Source: an uncultured Bacilli bacterium (lineage in GTDB: Bacteria; Bacillota_I; Bacilli_A; RF39; UBA660). Taken from it: a stretch of 17,092 bases of DNA. This document shows, in pieces, positions 1 through 7,233 of the stretch. Each line of letters starts with the position of its first letter. The first letter of the stretch is position 1. The stretch covers positions 1 to 17,092 of the forward strand of contig CANPXQ010000007.1 in the NCBI GenBank assembly GCA_947586295.1, written 5' to 3'. The notes beneath the pieces are model-generated. The model searched no databases and was not told where the DNA came from. It was given only the letters and a program-made list of their open reading frames with translations. The translations under genes and the position numbers were made by a program.

Positions 1-2
1 TA

Positions 3-863
3 AATAACTATGTATGTGTAGGTAGTGAATGTAGTGAAGATAAATTATATAGAATAATAGGAACATTTAAAAATGAAGAAGGAAAATATGAAACAAAATT
101 AATAAAAGCAACTCAAGCAACAACAACTGAACTCGGATCCGATGGCGCAACTAATGAAAATAATATGTTCGTTTGGAATGATGAATTTTTAAATATGTGA
201 CGATATAGTACATTAAATAATGAAAATTTAAATGGGTATTATTTTGATACATATTTAGAAACAAACTTATCAGAATTAAAGCAAATGATAGTAGAGCATA
301 ATTGGGTAGTTGGAGGGATTGATATATATGGTACTGATAGAGGAGCTGAATATAATGCTAAAATGTTTTACGACTATGAACTAGGAAAAAATAAATTTCA
401 AATAGGGGATGAAGTTTGTTATACCGAAGATTTTTCAAAAATTCCTTGTACAGAAGATGATATAATATATAAAGATGAAATAGGATTAATGTATGTAAGT
501 GATTATATGTATGGAGCAGAAAGTAAGTACTGGAACTTACCAAATTATAACTATTTAAATTATAGTAGCCCTTATGGTGACTATCGGGACAGTATAGGTA
601 GTGATTGGTTGATCAATTATATTGAATGGACTATTTCAAGAGGAATTGATTCAGTTAATATAGATAGTTTTTCCGATCATAATGCGTTTGCAATTTCTAC
701 TGATTTATTTATTTCACAAAATATATTCTTGCAAAATGTTTTTTGTCACTCAGGCGGACCATACGCATATATTGTTCGTCCTACCTTCTATATTTCCTCT
801 GATGTAATATTATCTTCAGGGGAAGGAACTAAAACTAGTCCTTATAAATTAGTATTACAATAA
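3..863 (+). pseudogene. DUF6273-like surface protein, 3' part, interrupted by in-frame TGA
   Basis: One reading frame runs from the window edge to the TAA at 861-863, broken only by a TGA at 198-200. The part before the stop (NNYVCVGSE..., LYRIIGTF) and the part after it (WVVGG, IGLMYVSDYMYGA, EWTISRG, VRPTFYISSD, SGEGTKTSPYKL) both look like segments of one DUF6273-type extracellular domain. That family is repeated in gut Bacilli genomes, often on secreted or pilin-like proteins. The first ATG after the stop is at 285. It has no Shine-Dalgarno site and would start inside the domain, so the 192-aa open part is probably not an independent gene. A TGG-to-TGA change would explain the break, because the flanking residues (LNM_RYSTLNN) read on smoothly. 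The N-terminus lies outside the window, so signal peptide and anchoring cannot be judged. A sequencing error is also possible. Family call is from pattern memory, moderately sure. Confidence 0.6.
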
Positions 864-867
864 TATA

Positions 868-896
868 AAAGGAAGATAAATAATTAATCTTCCTTT
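868..896. terminator. Bidirectional hairpin between surface-protein gene and rnhC
   Basis: A perfect 10-bp inverted repeat, AAAGGAAGAT (868-877) and ATCTTCCTTT (887-896), encloses a 9-nt loop. It sits between two convergent genes. T-rich sequence follows on the plus side and a TATATTA stretch on the minus side. The stop codon of rnhC (884-886) lies in the loop, so the right arm also encodes its last residues. Likely a shared terminator for both strands, although the U-tracts are imperfect. Confidence 0.6.
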
Positions 897-1801
897 AATT
901 TTTCCGTATTTTTGAAATTCTTTTTGACAATGGTAAGTAAGTAGTCATAACCTTTTTCTTTAAGTATTTTTTGAGCAAATTCATCAACTTGATTACCAGC
1001 ACCCTTAGGAATAGTTTCTCCTAATTCATTTGAAAGTTTTTCCATTTCTTTTAGGAAAAAATATCGACTAATAATAGAAGCACAAGCAACAGCTAAACAC
1101 TGATCTTCTGCTTTAGGAGTAAAAAAGATATTTGTTACTTTTTCTTTAACATCATTTAAATATTCATAATATTTACGTGGATTAACAAATTGATCAACAA
1201 CTATTTTATCTGGTTTAATATTTTTCTTAAGTAAAGCTAGTAAAACTTTATTATGTAATATAGCTTTTATTTTATTCATATTTAATTCATTAGTATAATA
1301 TTTATTATAGGTTTCATTATCTACTTTAAGGGTAATATATGGTATTTTTTCCATTATTTTAGGAGCTATTTTTTTAATCTTATCATCAGTTATTTTTTTA
1401 GAATCCCCAACTTTTAATTTTAATAAAAAGTCTTGATTAGTTTTATCGACAAAAGTAGCGCTAACGATTATAGGACCAAAATAATCTCCCGTTCCCACTT
1501 CATCAGATCCTAAGGTATTATACATATTTAAATTATAATTTTTCTTTTCTTTTTTTTCTTTACCATTTATATCAATTTGACGATTATTTATTTTTCTTTC
1601 TAAATCAATCCATATACTAGATTCTATATCGGCACTAATACCTTGAAACATTATTTTACCACTTTCATATAATGTAATAACACAATCGGCATTAATAGCT
1701 TGAAAAATAGCATATGGTGGTGTTTTTTCTTTTTTGAAAGGTTCATAAAAATTAATTATTTTTTCTTTTAAATTATCACTTACTTTAAAAACAACAGTCA
1801 T
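884..1801 (-). CDS. rnhC: Ribonuclease HIII
   Basis: Cytoplasmic endonuclease that cuts the RNA strand of RNA-DNA hybrids, acting on R-loops and Okazaki primers. The protein has 305 aa, the usual length. Residues 1 to about 85 form the N-terminal TBP-like substrate-binding domain typical of HIII. The catalytic RNase H domain starts with GSDEVGTGDYFGPI at 98-111, giving acidic residues D100 and E101. Further acidic residues are D203 (VVDQFV) and the KAED block at 230-233, followed by the conserved ASIISRYFFL helix. The ATG at 1799-1801 is preceded by AGGGTGATT, a good ribosome binding site. It is divergent from cvpA. In B. subtilis rnhC is also next to the cvpA homologue yshB, which supports the call. 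No zapA gene is present beside it. Very sure. Confidence 0.96.
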   Translation of the reverse strand: MTVVFKVSDNLKEKIINFYEPFKKEKTPPYAIFQAINADCVITLYESGKIMFQGISADIESSIWIDLERKINNRQIDINGKEKKEKKNYNLNMYNTLGSDEVGTGDYFGPIIVSATFVDKTNQDFLLKLKVGDSKKITDDKIKKIAPKIMEKIPYITLKVDNETYNKYYTNELNMNKIKAILHNKVLLALLKKNIKPDKIVVDQFVNPRKYYEYLNDVKEKVTNIFFTPKAEDQCLAVACASIISRYFFLKEMEKLSNELGETIPKGAGNQVDEFAQKILKEKGYDYLLTIVKKNFKNTEKLKED

Positions 1802-1831
1802 CTAATCACCCTTGTTTATATTTTAACATAA

Positions 1832-1860
1832 TTGACTTTTTTTTTCATCTCTTTTATAAT
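1832..1860 (+). promoter_or_regulatory. Sigma-A promoter for cvpA-thioredoxin
   Basis: TTGACT at 1832-1837 and TATAAT at 1855-1860 are separated by 17 bp, a near-consensus vegetative promoter. It lies 31 bp upstream of the cvpA GTG start, in the 90-bp divergent region shared with rnhC. Transcription would begin near 1867. Confidence 0.8.
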
Positions 1861-1891
1861 ATAATTATAGTAATAGAAAGAAGGGTTATTA

Positions 1892-2584
1892 GTGAATATT
1901 ATTGATATTATTATAATTTTATTTGCCGTATTTGGTGGTATTATTGGTTTTCGTAGAGGAGTTATTAGAAGTTTAGTTCAATTATTAGGTACAGTTTGTA
2001 TCGCTATTATTGCTTATACTTTTAAAGGTGTAATTGCGAACTTTTTAATGGATAAGCTTCCATTTTTCGACTTTGGAGGAATATTTTCGGGTGTTCCAGC
2101 AATGAGTATTTTAATATATGAATTAGTATCATTTGTAGTTATTTATGTTGTATTATATTGTATTTTAAATATTTTTATTTCTTTATCGGGATTAATTGAA
2201 AGATTATTAAAGTTAACGGTGGTTTTAGCGATTCCTTCGAAAATATTTGGTTTTATTTTAGGAGCCATAGAAGGTTTAGCTTTTGTCTTTTTAATTGTTT
2301 ATATATGTTTTCATATTCCTTTTACAACCAATTATGTTAAAGATAGTCAAATGGGAATCATTTTATTAGAGAGAATGCCATTTATGAGCACGGTAATGAA
2401 TAAAACAACTTTAGCTTTAGATGATATAAATAAACTCGCGAATAATTTTAGTGGCGAAAATAAAAAAGAATTAAATATTCAAGTATTATCAACTTTAATT
2501 CATTATAATATAATAAGTATTGAAGATGTAGAAAAATTAGGAGAAAAAAATAAAATAGATATTGAAAATGTAAAATTTTCTTAG
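1892..2584 (+). CDS. CvpA family membrane protein
   Basis: Integral membrane protein of 230 aa with four hydrophobic segments, at about residues 2-20, 30-52, 75-105 and 112-142, then a polar C-terminal tail. The first loop carries GFRRGVIRSLVQL, the arginine-rich signature of the CvpA/YshB family. The family was named for colicin V production in E. coli, but its molecular role in Bacillota is not settled; links to envelope stress and division have been proposed. The start is GTG at 1892, set by the AAGAAGGG site about 6 nt upstream and by the promoter at 1832-1860. The thioredoxin gene follows after 10 bp and is very probably co-transcribed. The position beside rnhC matches yshB of B. subtilis. 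Confidence 0.85.
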   Translation: MNIIDIIIILFAVFGGIIGFRRGVIRSLVQLLGTVCIAIIAYTFKGVIANFLMDKLPFFDFGGIFSGVPAMSILIYELVSFVVIYVVLYCILNIFISLSGLIERLLKLTVVLAIPSKIFGFILGAIEGLAFVFLIVYICFHIPFTTNYVKDSQMGIILLERMPFMSTVMNKTTLALDDINKLANNFSGENKKELNIQVLSTLIHYNIISIEDVEKLGEKNKIDIENVKFS

Positions 2585-2594
2585 GGAGGTTAAA

Positions 2595-2891
2595 ATGGTT
2601 AAATATTTAAGTGAAGGGGAAAATCTATTAGATGTTATCGCTAATGATAATTATTTAGTTGATTTTTATGCTGATTGGTGTGGTCCTTGTAAAATGTTAG
2701 CACCTTTACTAGAAGAAATAGACTTTATTAAGGTTTTAAAAGTTAATGTGGATTTATTTCCAGAGATAGCGAAAAATTATGGCATAATGAGTATTCCTAC
2801 ATTGATTGTATTTAAAAATAAAGAAGAAGTAAAGAAGGTTGTAGGCTTTCACAATTTGGAAGAAATTAAGGAAATGGTTAAAGATATTTAA
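2595..2891 (+). CDS. trxA: Thioredoxin
   Basis: Small cytoplasmic thiol-disulfide oxidoreductase of 98 aa, slightly shorter than the usual 105-110 aa. The active site WCGPC is at 28-32, inside the standard VDFYADWCGPCK strand-helix context. The cis-proline is P68 in SIPT, followed by the IVF strand and a GFHNLEEI end of the fold. The missing length is at the N-terminus, where the first strand-helix unit is reduced. A strong GGGAGG site lies 8 bp before the ATG, and the gene follows cvpA after 10 bp. B. subtilis trxA also lies just before uvrC, so this is likely the housekeeping thioredoxin; a paralogue elsewhere in the genome cannot be excluded. Confidence 0.9.
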   Translation: MVKYLSEGENLLDVIANDNYLVDFYADWCGPCKMLAPLLEEIDFIKVLKVNVDLFPEIAKNYGIMSIPTLIVFKNKEEVKKVVGFHNLEEIKEMVKDI

Positions 2892-2951
2892 CTTTTTTTT
2901 TATTTCTTTTTTTATAGTGATATGTTATCATATTTTTTGTAGGTGAAAAGT

Positions 2952-3854
2952 ATGTATAATGTTTTATTTTTTAAAGTATTATTACCTTTAATTATTACAT
3001 ATGGATTATCAGTTGTAATATCAAGCGGAATGTTTATGTCTTTATTATTTAGTTTTTTAAAAATTTTAGCTGATAATGGTTATACCATATCTTTTACGGA
3101 TAGTAGTAAGACTGTTAAAAATAGTATTCAAAATAATAAAGAATTTAAAATACGTTTAGTTTTTGTATTTGGTTTAAATATTTATTTACCATTGATTTTA
3201 TTAAAAGACTATGAACAATTTTTTATGGATATGTATGATGAAGTAAAAAAGGAGTTAGTTCCTTTAGAAAACTATGAAATAAAAGAATATCAAAAAAGAC
3301 CTACGGGTTTTAAAGCTTTTATGATTATGGAAAAAAGAGTTATTAATAAACATATGATAAAAAATTTAAATATTAGTACTTTGGAAGGTACTTCTGATGT
3401 AACTATTTTAATAAAAAGGCGAAAAATAAAAATTTTAGATGTAACTGGGCCGATAAAAAAACTTAGTAAAAAAGAACAAGAAAAAATTATTCTAGAAGAA
3501 TATAGTAAAATAATAGATAATTTATTAATGGAAAACTTAACTAGTGAAGAAATATTAGAAAAATTATATACTGTAGATAAATATGATTGCGAAATAAAAG
3601 AAGAAAATTCTACTTTTTCATATAAAGTAAAAGATGGGGAAATAATTTGGAAATATTCTGATGATTTTAATGATATTATTATTGTTAAAACCCTTGGGAG
3701 TGCTAGACAAATGGATGAAGCGACAATTAAGAATTTAATTATTTTCTCTTTAAAAGAAGCTTATAGTAAATATTTAAAAAATTGGGAAGATTTAATTAAT
3801 TATCAAGTGCCTGAAGTGAAGGAAGAAACGCGCAGTCGTCGAAAAAAATCTTAA
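2952..3854 (+). CDS. Membrane-anchored protein of unknown function
   Basis: Not recognised. The 300-aa protein has a hydrophobic N-terminus (about residues 5-40, probably one or two membrane passes) and a second hydrophobic segment at about 68-84. A charged, probably cytoplasmic region of about 215 residues follows and ends in the basic tail RSRRKKS. The middle is rich in Lys and Glu, with predicted helices around KKLSKKEQEKIILEEYSKII. No catalytic motif was seen. ATG 2952 is preferred because AGGTGA lies 5 nt before it; a GTG in frame at 2943 is part of that binding site. It occupies the place held by polX, mutS2 and other genes in Bacillus, between cvpA-trx and uvrC. A short AT hairpin (ATATG-TTAT-CATAT, 2920-2933) and T-run lie upstream. 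Confidence 0.75.
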   Translation: MYNVLFFKVLLPLIITYGLSVVISSGMFMSLLFSFLKILADNGYTISFTDSSKTVKNSIQNNKEFKIRLVFVFGLNIYLPLILLKDYEQFFMDMYDEVKKELVPLENYEIKEYQKRPTGFKAFMIMEKRVINKHMIKNLNISTLEGTSDVTILIKRRKIKILDVTGPIKKLSKKEQEKIILEEYSKIIDNLLMENLTSEEILEKLYTVDKYDCEIKEENSTFSYKVKDGEIIWKYSDDFNDIIIVKTLGSARQMDEATIKNLIIFSLKEAYSKYLKNWEDLINYQVPEVKEETRSRRKKS

Positions 3855-4201
3855 ATAGTTTTTAAACATTCTAAAGCGGCATTTTTATAGGTTCTGGCTA
3901 GTAAACCGGCTCCTAATTTAATACCTCCAAAATAACGAACGACGACAATTAAAATATTATCTAAATTATTTAAAGCAATGATATTATATATTTGACTTCC
4001 AGCTGTACCACTTGGTTCTTTGTCATCAGTTTTACCCGCATTAACGCCAATTTTGTAGGCATAAACTATGTGTCGAGCTTTTTTATGTTCTTTTTTTAGT
4101 GTCTCAATAATTGTTTTTATTTCTTCTTTATGATTAATTTTATAGGCATAACTTATAAATTTAGATTTTTTAATTTCAATTGTCGCTATCTTTAAAAGCA
4201 T
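3851..4201 (-). CDS. YigZ/IMPACT N-terminal domain protein (UPF0029)
   Basis: The 116-aa protein carries the complete UPF0029 signature: KKSKFISYAY near residue 11, KKARHIVYAYKIG at 40-52, DDKEPSGTAG at 59-68 and VVVRYFGGIKLGAGLLARTY at 86-105. The fold resembles translation-factor domain IV, and the eukaryotic relative IMPACT binds the translation regulator GCN1; the bacterial role is not established. Usual YigZ proteins are about 205-215 aa with a second, C-terminal ferredoxin-like domain. Here the protein stops right after the first domain. The ATG at 4199-4201 follows GGTGAG by 4 nt, whereas the TTG further upstream has no site. A TATAAT on the minus strand (4218-4223) could be its -10. 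Its stop overlaps the stop of the facing gene by sharing TTAA at 3851-3854. Confidence 0.88.
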   Translation of the reverse strand: MLLKIATIEIKKSKFISYAYKINHKEEIKTIIETLKKEHKKARHIVYAYKIGVNAGKTDDKEPSGTAGSQIYNIIALNNLDNILIVVVRYFGGIKLGAGLLARTYKNAALECLKTI

Positions 4202-4217
4202 TATACTCACCAAAAAT

Positions 4218-4253
4218 ATTATATCTTATTTTTCCTTCTTTTTGTAGTATAAT
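4218..4253. promoter_or_regulatory. Divergent -10 elements for yigZ-like gene and uvrC
   Basis: The 71-bp divergent gap contains a minus-strand TATAAT (4218-4223) and a plus-strand TATAAT (4248-4253), each about 20 bp from the start codon it would serve. Neither has a convincing -35 box at 16-18 bp, so these are -10 candidates only. Confidence 0.4.
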
Positions 4254-4272
4254 AAAGGAAGTAGGTGAGTTT

Positions 4273-6051
4273 ATGTTAGAGGAGAAGTTAAAAACTATTC
4301 CCCATTTGCCTGGAAGTTATCAAATGCGGAATCGTAATAATGTTATTATATATGTTGGTAAAGCTAAAGATTTATATAAAAGAGTAAATAGTTATTTTAA
4401 AGGTAATGTTACGGGTAAAACAGCTAAATTGGTTAGTGAAATAACAGATTTTACCTACATAACTACCGCCACAGAACAAGAAGCCTTTATTTTAGAAATA
4501 AATTTAATAAAAGAATATAATCCTAAATATAATATTTTACTTAAAGATGATAAAACTTATCCTTATATTGAATATATTCGTAAACCGTATCCACGTCTAA
4601 AAGTATCACGTTATACTTCTATTAAGAAAAAAGATAAAAAAATATTATTTGGACCATATCCGAATGTTTATGCTGCTCGAAGAATTGTTAATTTAATTAA
4701 TCGCTTATATCCTTTAAAAAAATGTGAAGGTAATCCGAAAAAAGTTTGTTTATATTATCATATAAATGAATGTTTAGGTTTTTGTGAACGGAATATTGAT
4801 CAAGAAAAATTAAAGAATATGGAAAATGATATTTTAAGTTTTCTAAAAGGTAATAATAAAATAATTAAAGATAAGATAATGGAAAAAATGGCTACTCTAG
4901 CGGATAATTTAAATTATGAAGCGGCTTTAGCGTTAAAAGAAGAATTAAAATTTATAAATATCATTTTAGATCGGCAAAAAATAGAAATTAGAGATTATAT
5001 TAATCGGGATGTTATTAATTATTATTTGGCTGATGGTATTGTATCGATGCAAATACTATTTCTAAGAAATGGGAAAATAGTTGGGGGAAGTAATGAGAAA
5101 TTTTATTTAATAACCGATGAAGTAGATGAAATTAATAGTTATATATTAAATTTTTATACTAATCATGAAATACCTAAAGAGTTATTAGTAAGTGCTAATT
5201 TTAATACTGATATTATAGGTAATATTTTAAATACTAAAGTCTATGTTCCTTTAAAAGGAAAGAAAAAAGAATTATTAGATATGGCTTATAATAATGCTAA
5301 GATTGCTTTAATTCAAGAACTGGAAATGATTGAAAGAAATGAAAAAAGAACGGAAGGGGCCAATAATGAATTAAAAGAGTTACTTCATCTGAAGACCTTA
5401 GATAGGATTGAAGCTTTTGATAATTCCAATCTTTTTGGTTCTTTTGCTGTTAGTGGAATGGTGGTTTTTCTAAATGGTAAACCAGCGCGTAAAGAATATC
5501 GGAAGTTTAAAGTTAGTATCGATAAAAATGATGATTATAATACAATGAAGGAAGTAATTTATAGACGTTATTATCGGGTTTTAGTTGATAAATTAGTCAT
5601 TCCTGATTTGATATTGGTCGATGGGGGCGAAAATCAAATTCGAGCTTGTCGGGATGTTTTAAAAAGCTTAAATTTAGCGATTAAAGTATGTGGCTTAAAA
5701 AAGGATAATCATCATCGAACTAATGAACTTATTGATGGCGATACTTTAGAACTTATTGCTATTCCTCGTAGTAGTGATATTTTTCATTATTTAACGCGTA
5801 TTCAAGATGAAGTACATCGCTATACCATAAATTATCACAAACAAATTAGAAGTAAAGGAAGCATTGCTAGTGTTTTAGATAATATTGAAGGTATTGGATC
5901 CATTCGGAAGAAAAAATTAATTAAAAAGTATGGAAGTGTAGCGAAAATGCAAGAAGCAACTATTGCTGAATTAGCAACTATTATTCCTGAAAAAGTAGCT
6001 GTAGTTTTAAAAAAGTTTTTGCAAGAGTTCGATAATGCTAAAAAGAAATAG
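4273..6051 (+). CDS. uvrC: Excinuclease ABC subunit C
   Basis: Nucleotide excision repair nuclease that makes the 3' and then the 5' incision once UvrAB has marked the lesion. Length 592 aa, typical. Order of domains: GIY-YIG nuclease at about 10-90 (PGSY 13-16, YVGKAKDLYKRV 27-38, catalytic R37 and E75); cysteine cluster C151, C159, C167, C171, suitable for the metal site reported in UvrC proteins; UVR helix pair near 195-230 (UvrB contact); RNase H-like 5' nuclease with FDNSN and LVDGG; and C-terminal helix-hairpin-helix (IEGIGSIRKKKL). LVDGGENQI is a mild variant of the usual DGGKGQ. ATG 4273 is chosen because AGGTGAG lies 5 nt upstream and MLEEKLKTIPHLPGSY is the normal N-terminus. Upstream in-frame TTG codons would add unrelated residues. 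Confidence 0.97.
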   Translation: MLEEKLKTIPHLPGSYQMRNRNNVIIYVGKAKDLYKRVNSYFKGNVTGKTAKLVSEITDFTYITTATEQEAFILEINLIKEYNPKYNILLKDDKTYPYIEYIRKPYPRLKVSRYTSIKKKDKKILFGPYPNVYAARRIVNLINRLYPLKKCEGNPKKVCLYYHINECLGFCERNIDQEKLKNMENDILSFLKGNNKIIKDKIMEKMATLADNLNYEAALALKEELKFINIILDRQKIEIRDYINRDVINYYLADGIVSMQILFLRNGKIVGGSNEKFYLITDEVDEINSYILNFYTNHEIPKELLVSANFNTDIIGNILNTKVYVPLKGKKKELLDMAYNNAKIALIQELEMIERNEKRTEGANNELKELLHLKTLDRIEAFDNSNLFGSFAVSGMVVFLNGKPARKEYRKFKVSIDKNDDYNTMKEVIYRRYYRVLVDKLVIPDLILVDGGENQIRACRDVLKSLNLAIKVCGLKKDNHHRTNELIDGDTLELIAIPRSSDIFHYLTRIQDEVHRYTINYHKQIRSKGSIASVLDNIEGIGSIRKKKLIKKYGSVAKMQEATIAELATIIPEKVAVVLKKFLQEFDNAKKK

Positions 6052-6100
6052 ATTATAGCATTTTTAAACTATTTATTGTATAATTTTCTTGGTGGTAAAT

Positions 6101-7228
6101 ATGAGACTAATCCGGTTAGAAAAAGCTAATTTTAGGCCCATCAAAGAAACAATTGAGGAGTTTTTAAATCCTGATTATGTTTATATACCCCTAAATAATA
6201 ATAAATTAAAATATAAGCAAAATGATTATGTATATAAAGATGATTATTTATTTATAAATAATTATTGGATAACTAGTCCTATATCGGGTAATATTATAGG
6301 TTTAAAAACTATGCAAGTAGCGAAAAAAAATTGTAAATGTCTAGTTATAAAAAATGATTTTCGGGAAAAACGGGCTATTAATAAAAGACGAAATATTACC
6401 AAAATAGATTATAATTATTTAATTGATTCCTTAAAATATAATAAAGAACTTTTAAATAAGTTTAAAAGTTTAAAGACGGTTTCAAATATGTATATAAATA
6501 TTATAGAAGATGAACCATATAGTAAAACTAATATAATGTTATTTAAAGAAAATATTATGGATATTTTAAATGTAATTGAACAATTACGTATTTTATACCA
6601 TTGTGAAAAATGTAATATTTATTTAAAAGATATTGATAGTTCTATAATTATTGATTGTTTGAATACTATTGGGATGTATCCTTTTATTAATTTATCTTTG
6701 GTAGATGATTTATATTTATTAGGAAATGAATTATGTTTTAAAAAACATTTTAAAATTAAAGAAGAAGATTCGCTATATTTAAATATTGATGAAGTAATTA
6801 CTTTAATATATTTACTTAAAAATATTGGTCAAAAAGATAATTCTTTATTAACTCTTGGCGGAAATAATTTATTATCTACGGGAAGTATAAAAAAAATAAA
6901 AGTTGGCACATCTTTAAAAGAGTTATTAAAATCTTCCTCTTATAAAGAAAATAGTGTTTTTTATATTAATGGCTTAATGCAAGGATTTGCTACGACTAAT
7001 TTAGATTTTGTAATTACAGAAGATATAAAATGTATTTTTATTATGCCTAAGGTACCTGTAAAATCTCAAAGATGTCTTAATTGCGGTAAATGTTTAAATA
7101 TTTGTCCTGTAGGAATTAATCCTCAGAAAATGTATTTGGAAAATAAAAAATCGTCAAGATGTCTTAATTGTGGTTTATGTAATTATATTTGTCCCAGCTA
7201 TATAAATTTGAAAGATAAAGTAAGGTGA
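6101..7228 (+). CDS. RnfC-like 2x[4Fe-4S] protein lacking the NADH/FMN loop
   Basis: The 375-aa protein resembles RnfC, the NADH-oxidising subunit of the Rnf ion-pumping complex. Matching pieces: an N-terminal lipoyl-like barrel (FRPIKE..., then ITSPISGNI at 57-65); EDEPYSKTNI at 136-145 in place of the RnfC AECEPY block; VGTSLKELL near 268 and NGLMQGFA near 290, equivalent to IGTP...GGPMMG. The end holds two clusters, C325-C328-C331-C335 and C354-C357-C360-C364, both CxxCxxCxxxCP. The glycine-rich GMGGAGFPT loop that binds FMN and NADH should precede residue 130 but is replaced by Lys/Leu-rich sequence. So the protein probably carries clusters but no flavin or NADH site. ATG 6101 follows GGTGGT. 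It ends in TGA, the only such stop here, which overlaps the binding site of the next gene 5 bp on. A lone TATAAT is at 6079-6084. Confidence 0.75.
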   Translation: MRLIRLEKANFRPIKETIEEFLNPDYVYIPLNNNKLKYKQNDYVYKDDYLFINNYWITSPISGNIIGLKTMQVAKKNCKCLVIKNDFREKRAINKRRNITKIDYNYLIDSLKYNKELLNKFKSLKTVSNMYINIIEDEPYSKTNIMLFKENIMDILNVIEQLRILYHCEKCNIYLKDIDSSIIIDCLNTIGMYPFINLSLVDDLYLLGNELCFKKHFKIKEEDSLYLNIDEVITLIYLLKNIGQKDNSLLTLGGNNLLSTGSIKKIKVGTSLKELLKSSSYKENSVFYINGLMQGFATTNLDFVITEDIKCIFIMPKVPVKSQRCLNCGKCLNICPVGINPQKMYLENKKSSRCLNCGLCNYICPSYINLKDKVR

Positions 7229-7233
7229 AGTAG

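Noticed and set aside
195..200. Possible use of genetic code 4 (TGA as Trp)
   Set aside because: All other long genes are free of internal TGA and use TGG for Trp, and the RnfC-like gene appears to end in TGA next to the binding site of the following gene.
2918..2938. Hairpin with T-run after the thioredoxin gene as a terminator
   Set aside because: The stem is only 5 AT-rich base pairs (ATATG/CATAT) and competes with another small repeat (TGATA/TATCA). Too weak to call; it could also be part of a promoter.
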